64,000 nucleotides of DNA from Vibrio atlanticus (GCF_024347315.1 NZ_AP025460.1:806001-870000); one strand, 5' to 3'. Counted from the first letter of the stretch, positions 47,720-59,095 are shown. Notes: generated from the sequence alone by a model not told the origin. Numbers and translations: made by a program.

Positions 47720-48037
47720 TTAGCCCCAAAGTTTTTCTAGTTGGTACAGTTCACGATGCTCTTCTTGCATAACGTGAAGCATGCTTGTACCCATATCTAG
47801 AACAACCCATTCACCTTCTTTTTGGCCGTCCATGCCAAGGGGATTCATGCCAGCCTTGCGCACTTCATCAGCAACGTGCTGTGCAATAGAGGCAACATGG
47901 CGCTTAGATGTACCAGTACAAACAATCATGTAGTCAGTAACACTTGATTTGCCTTCTACATCGATAGTCACAATCGATTCTGCTTTCATGTCGTCGGCTT
48001 TGTCTGCAAGAAAATCTTTTAGTTCTTCACGTAACAC
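47720..48037 (-). CDS. rsfS: ribosome silencing factor RsfS
   Basis: A 105-residue Iojap/RsfS protein that binds L14 and blocks joining of ribosomal subunits when nutrients are low. Family segments are DYMIVCTGTSKRHVASIA and GEWVVLDMGTSMLHVM. The start is GTG at 48037. It is co-transcribed with rlmH. A TAGGGTC/GACCCTA hairpin lies in the gap towards holA (48069-48086) without a clear T tract. Confidence 0.95.
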   Translation of the reverse strand: MLREELKDFLADKADDMKAESIVTIDVEGKSSVTDYMIVCTGTSKRHVASIAQHVADEVRKAGMNPLGMDGQKEGEWVVLDMGTSMLHVMQEEHRELYQLEKLWG

Positions 48038-48101
48038 GGGGTGTTCCTTTAATCTGAGTTTAGCTTTTTAGGGTCTGTTGACCCTAGAATATACCACGCT
48101 T

Positions 48102-49127
48102 TTATGCGTGAGATGGGATTGAAGCTGAAGGGATACAAAACTCTACGCTTAACTGATGAATTAGTGGCCAAGGCGACTGTTCATATTGGGTTTTTGTCAT
48201 CAATTCAGCTTGAGTGAGCAACGCAAACAGGGAGTGTAATCGAGAAATCGAAACTCTTGTTAGCGCGGCGTTATAAAGAGGTTTTTTTGATTGCCAGATA
48301 CGGTGCTTTTCAAATACCTGCGCGATTGGCATCTGCTTCATTTGTTGCTGCATTTGTAATAGCAGAGCAAGCTCACGTTGTATGCTACGCAGCAAGATGA
48401 CGGGTTCGACACCTTCGGCTTCTAACTGACGCAGGATTCGCTGTGCACGATTGCCTTTGCCTGCTAATAACGCATCACTCCAATGGAATGGCGTAAAGTG
48501 GTTGTGTCGACTCAGCGATTCTTCTAAACGTACTAATGCGAGCTTTCCATCTGGGTATTGGAGAGCCAGTTTTTCTAGGCTTTGGGTGAGCGCAAATAGA
48601 TTACCCTCATGCCATTGCGCCAACATTTGTATCGCTTCAGGATCCGGAGATAAGCCGATCTGACGACAGCGTGTTTGGACAAACTGAGGTAAGCGGCTAA
48701 CGTCTGGGGTTAGGCAGCTGATCCAGTGGCCTTGATTCGAGAGTGCTTTAAACCACTTAGCGCTTTCTTGAGCCTTAGTGAGCTTGGTGCCCACCAAGAT
48801 CAACAAGATGTCGCTATGAATATGCTCTGAAAGTGCGAGCAGCTCTTTTGCTATTGCGGCATTGACCCCGGACTCTGGCAATTCAAGTTCGATGACCTGA
48901 CGACTAGAGAATAGGCTCAATGCTTGAGTGCAGTCGTAGACTTGATTCCAGTCGAGACTGCTATCAATAGTAAAGCGGTGGCGTTCTTCGAAGCCTTGCT
49001 CTTTGGCTGTTTTTTGAATCGCTTCTCGACTCTCTTGTAGCAGCAGAGGCTCATTACCAAAAATGAGGTAAACATTACTTAACTGTTTAGCTAGTTGCTC
49101 GGATAAGCGGTCAGCAAAAATACGCAT
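48102..49127 (-). CDS. holA: DNA polymerase III subunit delta
   Basis: A 341-residue clamp-loader subunit that opens the beta clamp. The family N-terminus is MRIFADRLSEQL, followed by VYLIFGNEPLLLQESREAI. The AAA+-like fold lacks a functional P-loop, as expected. ATG at 49127 lies 9 bases past the lptE stop; a TTG immediately before is less likely. Order lptE-holA is that of E. coli. Confidence 0.94.
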   Translation of the reverse strand: MRIFADRLSEQLAKQLSNVYLIFGNEPLLLQESREAIQKTAKEQGFEERHRFTIDSSLDWNQVYDCTQALSLFSSRQVIELELPESGVNAAIAKELLALSEHIHSDILLILVGTKLTKAQESAKWFKALSNQGHWISCLTPDVSRLPQFVQTRCRQIGLSPDPEAIQMLAQWHEGNLFALTQSLEKLALQYPDGKLALVRLEESLSRHNHFTPFHWSDALLAGKGNRAQRILRQLEAEGVEPVILLRSIQRELALLLQMQQQMKQMPIAQVFEKHRIWQSKKPLYNAALTRVSISRLHSLFALLTQAELMTKTQYEQSPWPLIHQLSVEFCIPSASIPSHA

Positions 49128-49136
49128 CAAATAAAC

Positions 49137-49793
49137 CTATTGTTCGACAGTCACGCTAGGCTCAGTATCAGGTACTGCACTTGCGTCTATCTCAACGTCG
49201 TCAATTTCGATGTTCTTGATGTTGTACTGTTTTTCAAGCTCTTTTACTTGAACCTGTTCAAGCTCTTCTAGGTTCATATTATCAGCGGCAATAGTCGCTT
49301 TCAAACGGGCCATTTGACGAAGGATTTGGCTTGTTGCAAGCTTACGCATTTCATCTTCGATCATGTCTCGTTCAACCGATTTTGCGAGTGCCGTTAGTGG
49401 GTTGTCTAAATAGCTTCGGGTTACGCTAGTTGAGAAGGTATTGGCTCCTAACTCTGGGATTGTTACGCGGTATGAAGCGTTAAGCGTCAGCTCTTTCTCA
49501 GCGGCACGAGTATTTTGGTATAGCGACAAAGTACGTTCCCCAACTCCTTCACCAAGAATATGTAGGTTAGGGATATTTTCAGCTGGTGGCACTATTTCTA
49601 CATCATTCATACGCAGCTGGCTTTTCATCATACGTGTAAACGTACTGTATTGGTCGTAACTGGTTACTGAGATCTTGTTGAGCTCTTGTGGCACGGAGTA
49701 GTCACCACGTAAATGGAAACCACAGGCGCTCAGCAGGCTAACGGTTAGAACAACAATAGTAACTTTCAATGAAGATAGTGAATTCAGGCGCAT
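49137..49793 (-). CDS. lptE: LPS assembly lipoprotein LptE
   Basis: A 218-residue outer-membrane lipoprotein that plugs the LptD barrel and helps insert lipopolysaccharide. Lipobox LLSAC follows KVTIVVLTVS, then GFHLRGDYSVP, the family start of the mature domain. An acidic C-terminal tail of about 40 residues, rich in Glu, Asp and Val (DDVEIDASAVPDTEPSVTVE), exceeds the E. coli form. It stands between leuS and holA. Confidence 0.92.
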   Translation of the reverse strand: MRLNSLSSLKVTIVVLTVSLLSACGFHLRGDYSVPQELNKISVTSYDQYSTFTRMMKSQLRMNDVEIVPPAENIPNLHILGEGVGERTLSLYQNTRAAEKELTLNASYRVTIPELGANTFSTSVTRSYLDNPLTALAKSVERDMIEDEMRKLATSQILRQMARLKATIAADNMNLEELEQVQVKELEKQYNIKNIEIDDVEIDASAVPDTEPSVTVEQ

Positions 49794-49882
49794 TATTTGA
49801 TGGCTCTCATGAAGGTAGAATACTTATTTAAAGGCTTTAGTTCGTTTGAGTTGTTAGGCTCAAGCCTAAAGCGCTTAAATAA

Positions 49883-49912
49883 GTAGACAGGGCTATTAGC
49901 TACCCTGTCTAC
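49883..49912 (-). terminator. hairpin between leuS and lptE
   Basis: A 10-bp perfect stem GTAGACAGGG / CCCTGTCTAC. On the minus strand it is followed by TTATTTAAG, a weak T tract, so leuS transcription may be partly stopped here. Confidence 0.6.
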
Positions 49913-49972
49913 AGACTGCTTTTGATGAATTAAGTTCGTTAATTCTTCAGTAATTGCACTGTGCTAACGAAA

Positions 49973-52549
49973 TTAGTTAGCAACGATGTTTAGAAGCTTA
50001 CCAGGTACGAAGATAACTTTACGGATAGTTAAGCCATCTAGGAACTTCTTAGTGTTCTCATCGTTTAGACCAAGTTCACGAACTTGCTCTTCTGTCGCGT
50101 CAGCAGCAACCGTTAGTTTTGCTCGTAGCTTACCGTTGATCATTACCACGATAGTCTTCTCGTCTTCAACTAGCGCTTTCTCGTCAAACGTTGGCCATGT
50201 TGCTGAGTCTACGTTTGATTCACCAAGAGCAATCCACATTTCGTAAGAGATGTGTGGAGTCATTGGGTAAAGCATGCGAACCACGGCTTTTAAAGCTTCA
50301 TCAAGGATTGCACGATCTTGTACAGATTCTTGAGGTGCTTTCGCTAGCTTGTTCATCAGTTCCATGATCGCAGCGATGGCAGTGTTGAATGTTTGGCGAC
50401 GGCCGATATCGTCCGTTACTTTCGCGATAGTCTTGTGGATATCACGACGAAGTGCTTTCTGGTCACCAGATAGAGCAGAAGCATCCACAGTTTCAGCTGC
50501 ACCTTTAGAAGAGTGAGCGTGAACCAGTTTCCAAACACGCTTAAGGAAGCGGTTTGCGCCTTCAACGCCAGACTCTTGCCACTCAAGCGTCATGTCTGCA
50601 GGCGATGCAAACATCATGAATAGACGTACTGTATCAGCGCCGTACTTGTCTACCATCTCTTGTGGGTCGATACCGTTGTTTTTAGACTTAGACATTTTGA
50701 TCATGCCTGAGTGTTCAACGTCGCGGCCTTGGTTGTCGACAGCTTTTTCAATGCGACCTTTTGCGTCACGGTCGATAGTCACGTCAGTTGGAGCAATCCA
50801 CTCTTTCGTGCCTTTCTCGTTCGTGTGATAGAACGCGTCAGCCAGAACCATGCCTTGACATAGAAGCTGCTTGAACGGTTCATCAGATGTTACGTAACCC
50901 GCATCGCGAAGAAGCTTGTGGAAGAAACGAGAGTAAAGCAGGTGCATACAAGCGTGCTCGATACCACCAACGTATTGGTCAACTGGTAACCAGTAGTTTG
51001 CTTTCTCTGGATCTAAAATGTCGTCAGCTTGTGGTGAACAGTAACGTGCGTAGTACCATGATGATTCCATGAACGTATCGAACGTGTCAGTCTCACGTAG
51101 AGCTGGTTCGCCATTGAATGTTGTTTCAGCCCAAGACTTATCTGCCTTGATTGGGCTAGTTACGCCATCCATTACCACATCTTCAGGAAGAATTACTGGT
51201 AGTTGGTCTGCAGGTACTGGGTGAACTTCACCGTCTTCAGTGGTTACCATTGGGATTGGAGCACCCCAGTAACGCTGACGAGATACACCCCAGTCACGTA
51301 GACGGAAGTTTACTGTTTTCTTACCTTTGCCTTCAGCTTCCAGTTTCGCAGCGATTGCATCGAATGCTTCTTGGAACGCAAGACCGTCGAATTCTCCAGA
51401 ATCGAACAGTACACCTTTCTCAGTGTAAGCCGCTTCAGACACATCTAGCTCAGAACCGTCTTCAGGTTTGATTACTGGGATGATATCGATGCCGTACTTA
51501 GTTGCGAATTCGTAGTCACGCTGATCGTGAGCAGGAACCGCCATTACAGCACCTGTACCGTAATCCATAAGAACGAAGTTAGCTACGTAAACAGGAACAA
51601 CACGACCGTTAAGAGGGTGGATAGCCGTTAGGCCAGTATCCATACCTTTCTTTTCCATCGTTGCTAGTTCAGCTTCAGCCACTTTGGTGTTACGACACTC
51701 TTCAACGAATGCTGCAAGCTCTGGGTTGTTCTTTGATGCTTTCTCTGCAAGTGGGTGACCTGCAGCGATACCAACGTAAGAAACACCCATTAGTGTGTCT
51801 GGACGTGTTGTGTACACTTCTAGCGGCGCTTCTTCACCGTTAACAGCGAAAGATAGCTCAACACCTTCAGAGCGACCGATCCAGTTGCGCTGCATGGTCT
51901 TAACCATTTCAGGCCAACCTTCAAGGTTGTCTAGATCGTCTAGTAGCTCTTGAGCGTACTCAGTGATTTTAATGAACCACTGTGGGATTTTCTTTTGTTC
52001 TACCGGAGTATCACAACGCCAGCAGCAACCGTCTTCTACTTGCTCGTTTGCCAGTACAGTTTGGTCGTTTGGACACCAGTTAACAGAAGAAGTCTTCTTG
52101 TAAACTAGGCCTTGTTCGTAAAGCTTAGTGAAGAACTCTTGTTCCCAACGGTAGTACTCTGGAGTACATGTTGCGAATTCACGGTTCCAGTCGTAACCAA
52201 AGCCTAGAAGTTTAAGCTGGTTTTTCATGTACTCAATGTTTTCGTAAGTCCATGGTGCAGGCGCTGTGTTGTTTTTTACAGCTGCGTTTTCTGCAGGTAG
52301 ACCGAATGCATCCCAACCGATTGGCTGCATTACGTTTTTGCCTTGTAGACGTTGGAAACGAGATACCACATCACCGATGGTGTAGTTACGCACGTGACCC
52401 ATGTGCAGTCGGCCACTTGGGTAAGGGAACATAGAAAGACAGTAGAATTTTTCTTTGTTTGGGTCTTCACTTACAACGAAAGTTTCGCTGTTATCCCAGT
52501 GTTGTTGAACCTTTTGTTCAATCTCTTGCGGGTTATATTGTTCTTGCAT
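49973..52549 (-). CDS. leuS: leucyl-tRNA synthetase
   Basis: An 858-residue class I synthetase charging tRNA-Leu. The HIGH motif is HMGH at 49-52 ([11 protein letters not shown]), and KMSKS lies near 619 ([10 protein letters not shown]). The editing (CP1) domain is present between them with the TRPDTLMGV threonine-rich motif. The protein will charge the eight tRNA-Leu(UAG) copies encoded 9 kb away. ATG at 52549 has no overlap; ybeL is divergent. Confidence 0.98.
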   Translation of the reverse strand: MQEQYNPQEIEQKVQQHWDNSETFVVSEDPNKEKFYCLSMFPYPSGRLHMGHVRNYTIGDVVSRFQRLQGKNVMQPIGWDAFGLPAENAAVKNNTAPAPWTYENIEYMKNQLKLLGFGYDWNREFATCTPEYYRWEQEFFTKLYEQGLVYKKTSSVNWCPNDQTVLANEQVEDGCCWRCDTPVEQKKIPQWFIKITEYAQELLDDLDNLEGWPEMVKTMQRNWIGRSEGVELSFAVNGEEAPLEVYTTRPDTLMGVSYVGIAAGHPLAEKASKNNPELAAFVEECRNTKVAEAELATMEKKGMDTGLTAIHPLNGRVVPVYVANFVLMDYGTGAVMAVPAHDQRDYEFATKYGIDIIPVIKPEDGSELDVSEAAYTEKGVLFDSGEFDGLAFQEAFDAIAAKLEAEGKGKKTVNFRLRDWGVSRQRYWGAPIPMVTTEDGEVHPVPADQLPVILPEDVVMDGVTSPIKADKSWAETTFNGEPALRETDTFDTFMESSWYYARYCSPQADDILDPEKANYWLPVDQYVGGIEHACMHLLYSRFFHKLLRDAGYVTSDEPFKQLLCQGMVLADAFYHTNEKGTKEWIAPTDVTIDRDAKGRIEKAVDNQGRDVEHSGMIKMSKSKNNGIDPQEMVDKYGADTVRLFMMFASPADMTLEWQESGVEGANRFLKRVWKLVHAHSSKGAAETVDASALSGDQKALRRDIHKTIAKVTDDIGRRQTFNTAIAAIMELMNKLAKAPQESVQDRAILDEALKAVVRMLYPMTPHISYEMWIALGESNVDSATWPTFDEKALVEDEKTIVVMINGKLRAKLTVAADATEEQVRELGLNDENTKKFLDGLTIRKVIFVPGKLLNIVAN

Positions 52550-52653
52550 CGATGGTATCCGGTTATCTTGGAATTTGTGAGTTCGGTTAGAACAGAATCT
52601 TACAGATCGTCATAGAATACCTAAAGGAGCTGAGTACAACAATAGTTATACCC

Positions 52654-52732
52654 TTCATACTTGCAGTTGCTGCCTAGTGGATGGCGTAATTTTCACTGAA
52701 TTTCGCAGGGCAACTATACTTAAGAGTATGAA
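52654..52732. repeat. long imperfect palindrome between leuS and ybeL
   Basis: The outer stem TTCATACT / AGTATGAA and the next stem AGTTGC / GCAACT flank a 39-base centre. It has the look of a dispersed intergenic palindrome rather than an operator, but no second copy is in this window. Confidence 0.5.
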
Positions 52733-52812
52733 TTGCATTTGTTTGTGAGCGGGAGTGCATTGTGACGCACCCGTTTGCCCGCGTAAAAGTTGGTTATCTT
52801 AAGGAGGTTGTT

Positions 52813-53283
52813 ATGCCGAAGAAAAAAGCACTCTATGAAGAAGTCGTCGAAGAGGTAATAGAAACGCTGAAGCATAGTCCTGAAGAGCTCAACAACAAAA
52901 TCGAAACGTCAGGTAAGTTTGCGAAAGCAGCCAATGACATGACCAAAGACGAGCTGTCGTTGATTTCCGCTTACGTAAAATCGGATTTAAAAGAGTTTTC
53001 CGAAAGCTATGAAGAGAGCAAAAGTGGTCCGTTTTATTTGATGATTGCAGACTCTATTTGGCAAGGGCTGTTGGACATCACTGATCGAACTAAGGTGGAA
53101 TGGGTTGAACTGTTCCAAGATTTAGAGCATCAGGGCCTATATCAAGCGGGTGAAGTCATTGGGTTAGGTACTTTGGTATGTGACGAGTGTGGTCATCAAA
53201 CCGAATATAACCATCCAACCAATATCATTCCATGCATTAAATGTGGTTCTAAAGGGTTTAGTCGTAAAGCCCTTAAACCGTAA
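52813..53283 (+). CDS. ybeL: YbeL family zinc-ribbon protein (DUF1451)
   Basis: A 156-residue DUF1451 protein of unknown function. The N-terminal helical part (about 1-105) is charged. The C-terminal zinc ribbon has Cys123, Cys126, Cys141 and Cys144 (VCDECG and PCIKCG). The ATG at 52813 has a perfect AAGGAGG 5 bases upstream; the longer frame from 52762 is rejected. In E. coli ybeL also lies next to leuS in the opposite direction. Confidence 0.93.
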   Translation: MPKKKALYEEVVEEVIETLKHSPEELNNKIETSGKFAKAANDMTKDELSLISAYVKSDLKEFSESYEESKSGPFYLMIADSIWQGLLDITDRTKVEWVELFQDLEHQGLYQAGEVIGLGTLVCDECGHQTEYNHPTNIIPCIKCGSKGFSRKALKP

Positions 53284-53317
53284 ACATGTAATTAACTTCA
53301 AACTGCGGCAATAAAAA

Positions 53318-53342
53318 AGGGTTGACTCAATCAGTCAACCCT
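53318..53342 (-). terminator. rho-independent terminator after lnt (and ybeL)
   Basis: AGGGTTGACT / AGTCAACCCT, 10 bp, 5-base loop. On the minus strand T6 follows. Confidence 0.88.
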
Positions 53343-53362
53343 CTAATCACTTTTCTTCGAAT

Positions 53363-54880
53363 CTAGCTCTTTGGCTTTCTAATTACCCAACCCATCACCA
53401 AACTGAGCAACGCCCAGATGTACAGTGGCCAAGTACCAACTGTGTGATAAGGCGTTTGACCATCCGTTGAAATGAGTTCAGCTTTTAATACGGCCGTTTC
53501 AAACTGAGGCACTTGTTTGATGATGTTGCCTTTATAATCGGTAACAGCCGTCACACCATTGTTGGTAGAGCGAATAAGCGGCTTACCAAGCTCTAGAGCG
53601 CGCATCTGTGCAATTTCCATATGTTGCAATGGCCCAATCGAACGACCAAACCACGCATCGTTAGAGAGCGTTAGAATAAAGTCAGTTTCATCTGTTACGT
53701 TTTGTCTAACTTGATCATTAAATATGATCTCATAACACAACGCAGGTGCTAGATGACGACCATTTGCCACTATGTTTGGTTGAACAAAGTCGCCACGGCT
53801 AAATGATGACATTGGCAAGTTAAAGAAAGGTGCTAATGGACGCAAGATATCTTCAAACGGCACAAACTCACCAAATGGTAACAGGTGGTGTTTATGGTAG
53901 CGTTCGTCTGGATCGTAGCTGTACTCACCGTATGGATTCACACCAAGTGAAAGAACACTGTTGTAGTACTTCTTATCTTCAGATTGATTCAGCACGCCAG
54001 TAATGATTGAGCTGTTGTTCATCTTCGCTGCGCTATCTATGTTGCGTAGGAAAGATGGAATCTCAACTTCGAATGCTGGAATAGCCGCTTCAGGCCAGAT
54101 GATGATATCGGCGTCCCAGTTTTCTCTGCTTAGGTCGGTGTACTTCATCATGGTTGGCCAGCGATGACTCGGCAGCCATTTGCTGTCTTGATCGACGTTG
54201 CCTTGTATTAAGACGACTGACGTAGTTTTTTCAGGGTTCGGAGTGACCCAATCGATGTTGCGAATACCAAAACCGGTGCTAAATACGACGGCAGGAATGA
54301 TAGCGATACTCCAGGCCCTGTTAACAATCGCATAAGCGAATGCAGAGGCTGAAACAATGATCGCTAGAGTTACTAACTCGACGCCGCCAATCGGTGCAAA
54401 TGAACCTAGTGGCGAATCGATTTGGCTGTAGCCTAACCAAAGCCAAGGGAAGCCCGTCATTACCCAGCCACGTAGCCAATCACTGATTAACCACAATGCA
54501 GGAGCTGCAAGGAAAAAGCGGCTTAGGTTATTAACAGGGAAGAACTTGTTCAAACTCCAGGTAAATAGACCCGAATAAACGGCTAGGTAGCCAACAAGCA
54601 ATGCCATCAAAAATAGGTTGGCAGCCAGTGGCATGCCGCCAAAACCATCAATGCTGACGTATACCCAGCTGATACCTGTCGTGAATTGACCTAAACCCCA
54701 TGCGTAGCCAATCCAAAGCGCACTCTTAGGAGAGCGGTTGTGGATCAGTAACAGCAACAAAGCTGGGCTGAGAATAGCAAGAGGCCATATAGAGTATGGA
54801 GCGAATGAAAGGGTGGTTATAGCGCCAACAAAAACGGCCGCAAGCGGCCGTAATAGGCGATGAATAAAGGTCTTAGTCAT
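53363..54880 (-). CDS. lnt: apolipoprotein N-acyltransferase
   Basis: Lnt adds the third acyl chain to the N-terminal Cys of lipoproteins in the inner membrane. The 505-residue protein has about seven membrane segments, then a nitrilase-like periplasmic domain with the triad Glu264 (WPEAAIPAF), Lys330 ([11 protein letters not shown]) and Cys382 (LCYEIIF). It completes lipoproteins such as MltA, RlpA, LptE and ApbE encoded nearby. It lies 32 bases after corC in one operon. Confidence 0.96.
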   Translation of the reverse strand: MTKTFIHRLLRPLAAVFVGAITTLSFAPYSIWPLAILSPALLLLLIHNRSPKSALWIGYAWGLGQFTTGISWVYVSIDGFGGMPLAANLFLMALLVGYLAVYSGLFTWSLNKFFPVNNLSRFFLAAPALWLISDWLRGWVMTGFPWLWLGYSQIDSPLGSFAPIGGVELVTLAIIVSASAFAYAIVNRAWSIAIIPAVVFSTGFGIRNIDWVTPNPEKTTSVVLIQGNVDQDSKWLPSHRWPTMMKYTDLSRENWDADIIIWPEAAIPAFEVEIPSFLRNIDSAAKMNNSSIITGVLNQSEDKKYYNSVLSLGVNPYGEYSYDPDERYHKHHLLPFGEFVPFEDILRPLAPFFNLPMSSFSRGDFVQPNIVANGRHLAPALCYEIIFNDQVRQNVTDETDFILTLSNDAWFGRSIGPLQHMEIAQMRALELGKPLIRSTNNGVTAVTDYKGNIIKQVPQFETAVLKAELISTDGQTPYHTVGTWPLYIWALLSLVMGWVIRKPKS

Positions 54881-54912
54881 CTAATTTCTGTCATCTCTTT
54901 AGAGAGAAGTTG

Positions 54913-55803
54913 TTATTCTTCGATAGTAGGAAGAGGTTGTTCGTCAGGTATCGTTACCTGTAGCTGAATCACACGACGGTTATCTGCAGACGTAATTTTG
55001 AAATGGTAGTTTTCGATTTCTACAATTTCGCCACGAACTGGCAGGTGACCGAGTGCTGTCATAACCATACCGCCTACGGTATCCACTTCATCGTCACTAA
55101 AGGCAGTGTTAAACGTATCGTTGAACTCTTCAATAGTGGTTAAAGCTTTAACAGAGAAAGTATGCTTGCTCAGCTTACGAATATCTAGCTCTTCTTCATC
55201 GTCGAACTCGTCTTCAATTTCACCAACGATTTCTTCGAGGATATCTTCAATGGTTACCAGGCCAGAAACTCCGCCAAACTCATCGACAACGATAGACATG
55301 TGGTAGCGCTCTTCTTGGAACTCTTTGAGTAGGCGATCAACACGCTTACTTTCAGGAACAACCACGACAGGGCGAATCACTTGTTCGATATCAAATGGGG
55401 CACTTTCTGAACCCAAATACTTAAGTAGGTCCTTCGCTAATAGAATGCCTTCAACATGGTCTTTATCTTCACTGATCACTGGGTAGCGAGAGTGTTGAGC
55501 ATCAGTAATAAGCGCAATCAATGTATCTAAATCATCGGTGCGTTCAACTGTAACCATTTGAGAGCGAGGCAGCATGATATCGCGTACTCGCATCTCTGAA
55601 ATTTCCATTACACCCTCGAGCATGTCGCGCGTGTCGTGGTCAATTAGGTCATTAATTTCTGAGTCGCGGATTACATCTACGAGCTCTTGGCGATCTTTAA
55701 CTTCACCTTGAAATAGTTGGCCTAGGCGTTCAAAGAAGGACTTTCTACTCGGACCTTCAGATTTTTTACTTCCCTCAGAAGTGGGGGGGTTACCTTCGTT
55801 CAT
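54913..55803 (-). CDS. corC: CorC, CBS-domain protein linked to Mg/Co efflux
   Basis: A 296-residue soluble protein of the CorC/HlyC group. Two CBS domains (about 70-190, with [14 protein letters not shown] and [19 protein letters not shown]) bind nucleotide, and a C-terminal transporter-associated domain follows ([20 protein letters not shown]). It lacks the membrane DUF21 part found in true transporters, so it is probably an accessory of magnesium/cobalt export. Order ybeZ-ybeY-ybeX(corC)-lnt is as in E. coli. There is a gap of 120 bp from ybeY. Confidence 0.93.
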   Translation of the reverse strand: MNEGNPPTSEGSKKSEGPSRKSFFERLGQLFQGEVKDRQELVDVIRDSEINDLIDHDTRDMLEGVMEISEMRVRDIMLPRSQMVTVERTDDLDTLIALITDAQHSRYPVISEDKDHVEGILLAKDLLKYLGSESAPFDIEQVIRPVVVVPESKRVDRLLKEFQEERYHMSIVVDEFGGVSGLVTIEDILEEIVGEIEDEFDDEEELDIRKLSKHTFSVKALTTIEEFNDTFNTAFSDDEVDTVGGMVMTALGHLPVRGEIVEIENYHFKITSADNRRVIQLQVTIPDEQPLPTIEE

Positions 55804-55923
55804 GATTTCTCAAAAAATAACGCTATCAGAAGTGTGATAGCACACGTTACAACTCAGATTCCTGCGAAAATCACAGGTTCGATGAGTTATTGTTTCTCTG
55901 CAACCTACTTTACTAGAATAGAT

Positions 55924-56385
55924 TTACTTTTCTAGAATATACGGGTCTTCAAACCCCATAGTTTGCATGATTTCTGTTTCGAGTGACTCCATCTCTTCAG
56001 CTTCATCATCTTCGATATGATCATAACCTAGCAGATGCAGACTGCCATGTACAACCATATGAGCCCAGTGTGCTAGCAGAGGCTTACTTTGCTCTTCTGC
56101 TTCTTTTTCGACAACTTGGCGGCAGATAATGAGGTCGCCCAGCAGATCTAACTCGATCCCTGGAGGAGCCTCGAATGGAAAAGACAACACGTTAGTTGGC
56201 TTATCTTTGCCACGATATTCATGATTGAGCTGGTGGCTTTCTTGTGTATCAACGATACGAACCGTCAACTCAGCGTTCTCTTGAAACTGAGGAATTGTCT
56301 TGTCCAACCAAAGCTGAATATCTTGCTCAGTTGGAAGACCTTGCTCATTTTCGACCGCTAATTGCAGGTCTAGTTCAATAGACAT
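55924..56385 (-). CDS. ybeY: YbeY, endoribonuclease for rRNA maturation
   Basis: A 153-residue metal-dependent RNase that trims the 3' end of 16S rRNA and takes part in ribosome quality control. The zinc triad is His113, His117 and His123 in [11 protein letters not shown]. The conserved Arg and TNVLSFPF segment lie at residues 58-71. The ATG follows the phoH stop with no gap (TAGATG), so the two genes are coupled. Confidence 0.96.
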   Translation of the reverse strand: MSIELDLQLAVENEQGLPTEQDIQLWLDKTIPQFQENAELTVRIVDTQESHQLNHEYRGKDKPTNVLSFPFEAPPGIELDLLGDLIICRQVVEKEAEEQSKPLLAHWAHMVVHGSLHLLGYDHIEDDEAEEMESLETEIMQTMGFEDPYILEK

Positions 56386-57507
56386 CTATTTATCACCTTG
56401 TTCTGCAATTACAGAGCTATTTTGTGTTGCTAATTGTGTCGTAACTACCTGCTGAGCCTCAAGAAGTTTGGCTTCACGTTCTTCACGTTTACGCTTTTCA
56501 AACTCTTTGCGCTCTTTCTGGTCTTTTGCTTCCCACTTCTCGTATGCGTTGACGATACGAGCAACTACAGGGTGACGAACGACGTCTTCAGACATGAAGA
56601 AGTTAAAGCTAATGTCGTCGACTTCATTGAGCACTTCAGTTGCATGACGTAGACCAGACTTCGCTCCACGAGGTAAATCGATTTGCGTTATATCACCTGT
56701 GATCACAGCGCGTGAGTTAAAACCGATACGGGTTAAGAACATCTTCATCTGTTCTACCGTGGTGTTTTGGCTCTCATCAAGAATGATAAACGCATCATTC
56801 AATGTACGACCACGCATGTAAGCCAGTGGCGCAACTTCAATTACGTTACGTTCAATCAGCTTCTCAACTCGCTCAAAGCCAAGCATCTCAAACAGCGCAT
56901 CGTAAAGTGGACGTAAATATGGGTCTACTTTTTGGCTTAAATCACCCGGTAGGAAACCAAGCTTCTCACCGGCTTCAACAGCAGGACGAGTCAGTAGGAT
57001 TCGGCGAACCTCTTGGCGTTCAAGTGCATCAACTGCTGCAGCAACGGCTAAGTAGGTTTTACCTGTACCTGCTGGCCCAATACCAAAGGTGATGTCATGA
57101 GTCACCATGTTCATTAGGTACTGTGCTTGGTTTGGCGTTCGAGGTTTGATAACGCCTTTTTTAGTTTTAATGGTCACTTCTTTGCCGTAGTCAATTTCAG
57201 ACTCGACCTGTTGCTCCAAAATACCTGACTCGGTGATCGCCAGATGTATTTGCTCTGGTTCGATATCGATTATGTTGCCTTTAACTGGAGCCGTTTCAAC
57301 ATAGAGGTGTTTGATGATGTCTAAAGCTGCGGCTGTAGTGTGAGGCTTACCGACAATGGTGAAAAAGTTGCTACGGTAATTAATCTCAACGCCCAGACGA
57401 CGCTCAAGATGCTTGATGTTGTCGTCAAATGGTCCGCATAAACTTGCCAAGCGCTTGTTGTCTGCTGGCTCTAGATTTATCTCTAAGGTAACGATTTTAT
57501 TGCTCAA
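56386..57507 (-). CDS. ybeZ: PhoH family ATPase (YbeZ)
   Basis: A 373-residue PhoH-like P-loop ATPase, Walker A GPAGTGKT at 144-151, with FIILDESQNTT as Walker B. It is thought to act with YbeY on RNA. An N-terminal KH-like region (about 20-75) and a very charged C-terminal tail (EAKDQKERKEFEKRKREERE) suggest RNA contact. The start is TTG at 57507 preceded by AGAGGC; ATG-initiated variants would cut the conserved N-terminus. Confidence 0.93.
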   Translation of the reverse strand: MSNKIVTLEINLEPADNKRLASLCGPFDDNIKHLERRLGVEINYRSNFFTIVGKPHTTAAALDIIKHLYVETAPVKGNIIDIEPEQIHLAITESGILEQQVESEIDYGKEVTIKTKKGVIKPRTPNQAQYLMNMVTHDITFGIGPAGTGKTYLAVAAAVDALERQEVRRILLTRPAVEAGEKLGFLPGDLSQKVDPYLRPLYDALFEMLGFERVEKLIERNVIEVAPLAYMRGRTLNDAFIILDESQNTTVEQMKMFLTRIGFNSRAVITGDITQIDLPRGAKSGLRHATEVLNEVDDISFNFFMSEDVVRHPVVARIVNAYEKWEAKDQKERKEFEKRKREEREAKLLEAQQVVTTQLATQNSSVIAEQGDK

Positions 57508-57552
57508 ATTAGCCTCTCATTTTGTGCCACTCACTCTTAAATAAAACAAAGA

Positions 57553-57580
57553 GCAAAAAGCCCGATTTAGACCGGGCTTC
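57553..57580 (-). terminator. rho-independent terminator after miaB
   Basis: AAGCCCG / CGGGCTT, 8-base loop, then TTTTTGCTC on the minus strand. It separates miaB from the ybeZ-ybeY-corC-lnt unit. Confidence 0.82.
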
Positions 57581-57670
57581 TGATGGTGATATCCCTATTT
57601 CTAAGATGGTCACTTAGTTAGGTAATTTCAAGCTTTGTGTTTGCGCTTTGTGCTCAAACAGTTGTATTGC

Positions 57671-59095
57671 CTATGGTGTAAATGTCGCTACACCTAGCTC
57701 GTCTTCACGTTTTGTTTTTTCCATCATTTCTGCTGGAGTCATAACAACGCGTAGACCCATGTCTTTTTCTGTGCGAACTAGCTCACCACGTAGTGAGTTA
57801 GTGTAAACCTCAGTGATCTTCACATCTACAAACTGACCGATTAGGTCTGCAGAACCTTCGAAGTTCACAACACGGCTGTTTTCAGTACGGCCACGCAGTT
57901 CCATGAGATTCTTTCTTGATGGACCTTCAACAAGAATACGCTGCTCTGTGCCTAGCATTAGACGAGAGAAACGCATAGCTTGTGTGTTTACTGTTTGTTG
58001 CAGTTCGTACAGACGATCTTTTTTCTCTTGTGCTGGTACATCACATGGGTAATCTGCCGCTGGCGTACCTGGACGTGGAGAGAAAACAAAGCTGAAGCTC
58101 ATATCGAAATCAACTTCTTTAATTAGCTTCATTGTATCTTGGAAGTCTTGCTTCGACTCACCAGGGAAACCAACAATAAAGTCAGAGCTGATTTGAATGT
58201 CAGGACGAGCTTTACGCAGTTTACGGATAATAGATTTGTACTCGATAGCCGTATGTGGACGCTTCATCATCGTAAGAATACGGTCACTACCACTTTGTAC
58301 TGGTAGGTGAAGGAAGCTCACTAGTTCAGGGGTATCTTTGTAAACTTCAATGATGTCGTCACCAAACTCAAGCGGGTGGCTTGTTGTGAAACGAATACGG
58401 TCGATACCGTCGATAGACGCAACTAGGCGAAGGAGCTCTGCAAATGTGCAGATGTCACCTTCGTGAGTAGGGCCTCGGAATGCGTTTACGTTTTGGCCTA
58501 GCAGGTTTACTTCACGTACGCCTTGCTCGGCAAGTTGTGCAACTTCGAACAGCACATCATCCATTGGACGACTAACTTCTTCACCACGAGTATATGGAAC
58601 AACGCAGTAAGTACAGTACTTAGAACAACCTTCCATGATAGAAACGTAGGCTGTTGCGCCGTCTGCTTTTGGCTCTGGCAGGTTATCGAACTTTTCAATC
58701 TCTGGGAAAGAGATGTCCATTACTGGCTTTTCGTTAGACAGTGATGACTTAATCATCTCTGGCAAACGGTGTAATGTTTGTGGGCCAAAGATAACGTCTA
58801 CGTAAGGTGCACGTTGACGAATGTGATCACCTTCTTGAGTCGCTACACAGCCACCCACACCGATCACCACACCTTCTTTTTTATCTTTAAGCGTTTTCCA
58901 ACGACCAAGCTGGTGGAATACTTTTTCTTGCGCTTTTTCGCGGATAGAACAAGTATTCAATAGTAGTACGTCTGCTTCCTCAGGTACTTCAGTTAGCTCA
59001 TAGCCATTTGCAGCGTTAAGCAGGTCGGCCATTTTTGATGAATCATATTCATTCATCTGACAGCCCCAAGTTTTAATTAGCAGTTTCTTACTCAT
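57671..59095 (-). CDS. miaB: tRNA-2-methylthio-N6-dimethylallyladenosine synthase MiaB
   Basis: A 474-residue radical-SAM methylthiotransferase that adds a methylthio group to i6A37 of tRNAs reading codons beginning with U. The N-terminal cluster uses Cys12, Cys49 and Cys83; the SAM cluster uses Cys157, Cys161 and Cys164 (CSKYCTYC). A C-terminal TRAM domain ends the protein. The product is near, but its usual substrates (U-initial codons) do not include the Leu-UAG, Gln-UUG or Met tRNAs encoded nearby. ATG at 59095. Confidence 0.97.
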   Translation of the reverse strand: MSKKLLIKTWGCQMNEYDSSKMADLLNAANGYELTEVPEEADVLLLNTCSIREKAQEKVFHQLGRWKTLKDKKEGVVIGVGGCVATQEGDHIRQRAPYVDVIFGPQTLHRLPEMIKSSLSNEKPVMDISFPEIEKFDNLPEPKADGATAYVSIMEGCSKYCTYCVVPYTRGEEVSRPMDDVLFEVAQLAEQGVREVNLLGQNVNAFRGPTHEGDICTFAELLRLVASIDGIDRIRFTTSHPLEFGDDIIEVYKDTPELVSFLHLPVQSGSDRILTMMKRPHTAIEYKSIIRKLRKARPDIQISSDFIVGFPGESKQDFQDTMKLIKEVDFDMSFSFVFSPRPGTPAADYPCDVPAQEKKDRLYELQQTVNTQAMRFSRLMLGTEQRILVEGPSRKNLMELRGRTENSRVVNFEGSADLIGQFVDVKITEVYTNSLRGELVRTEKDMGLRVVMTPAEMMEKTKREDELGVATFTP

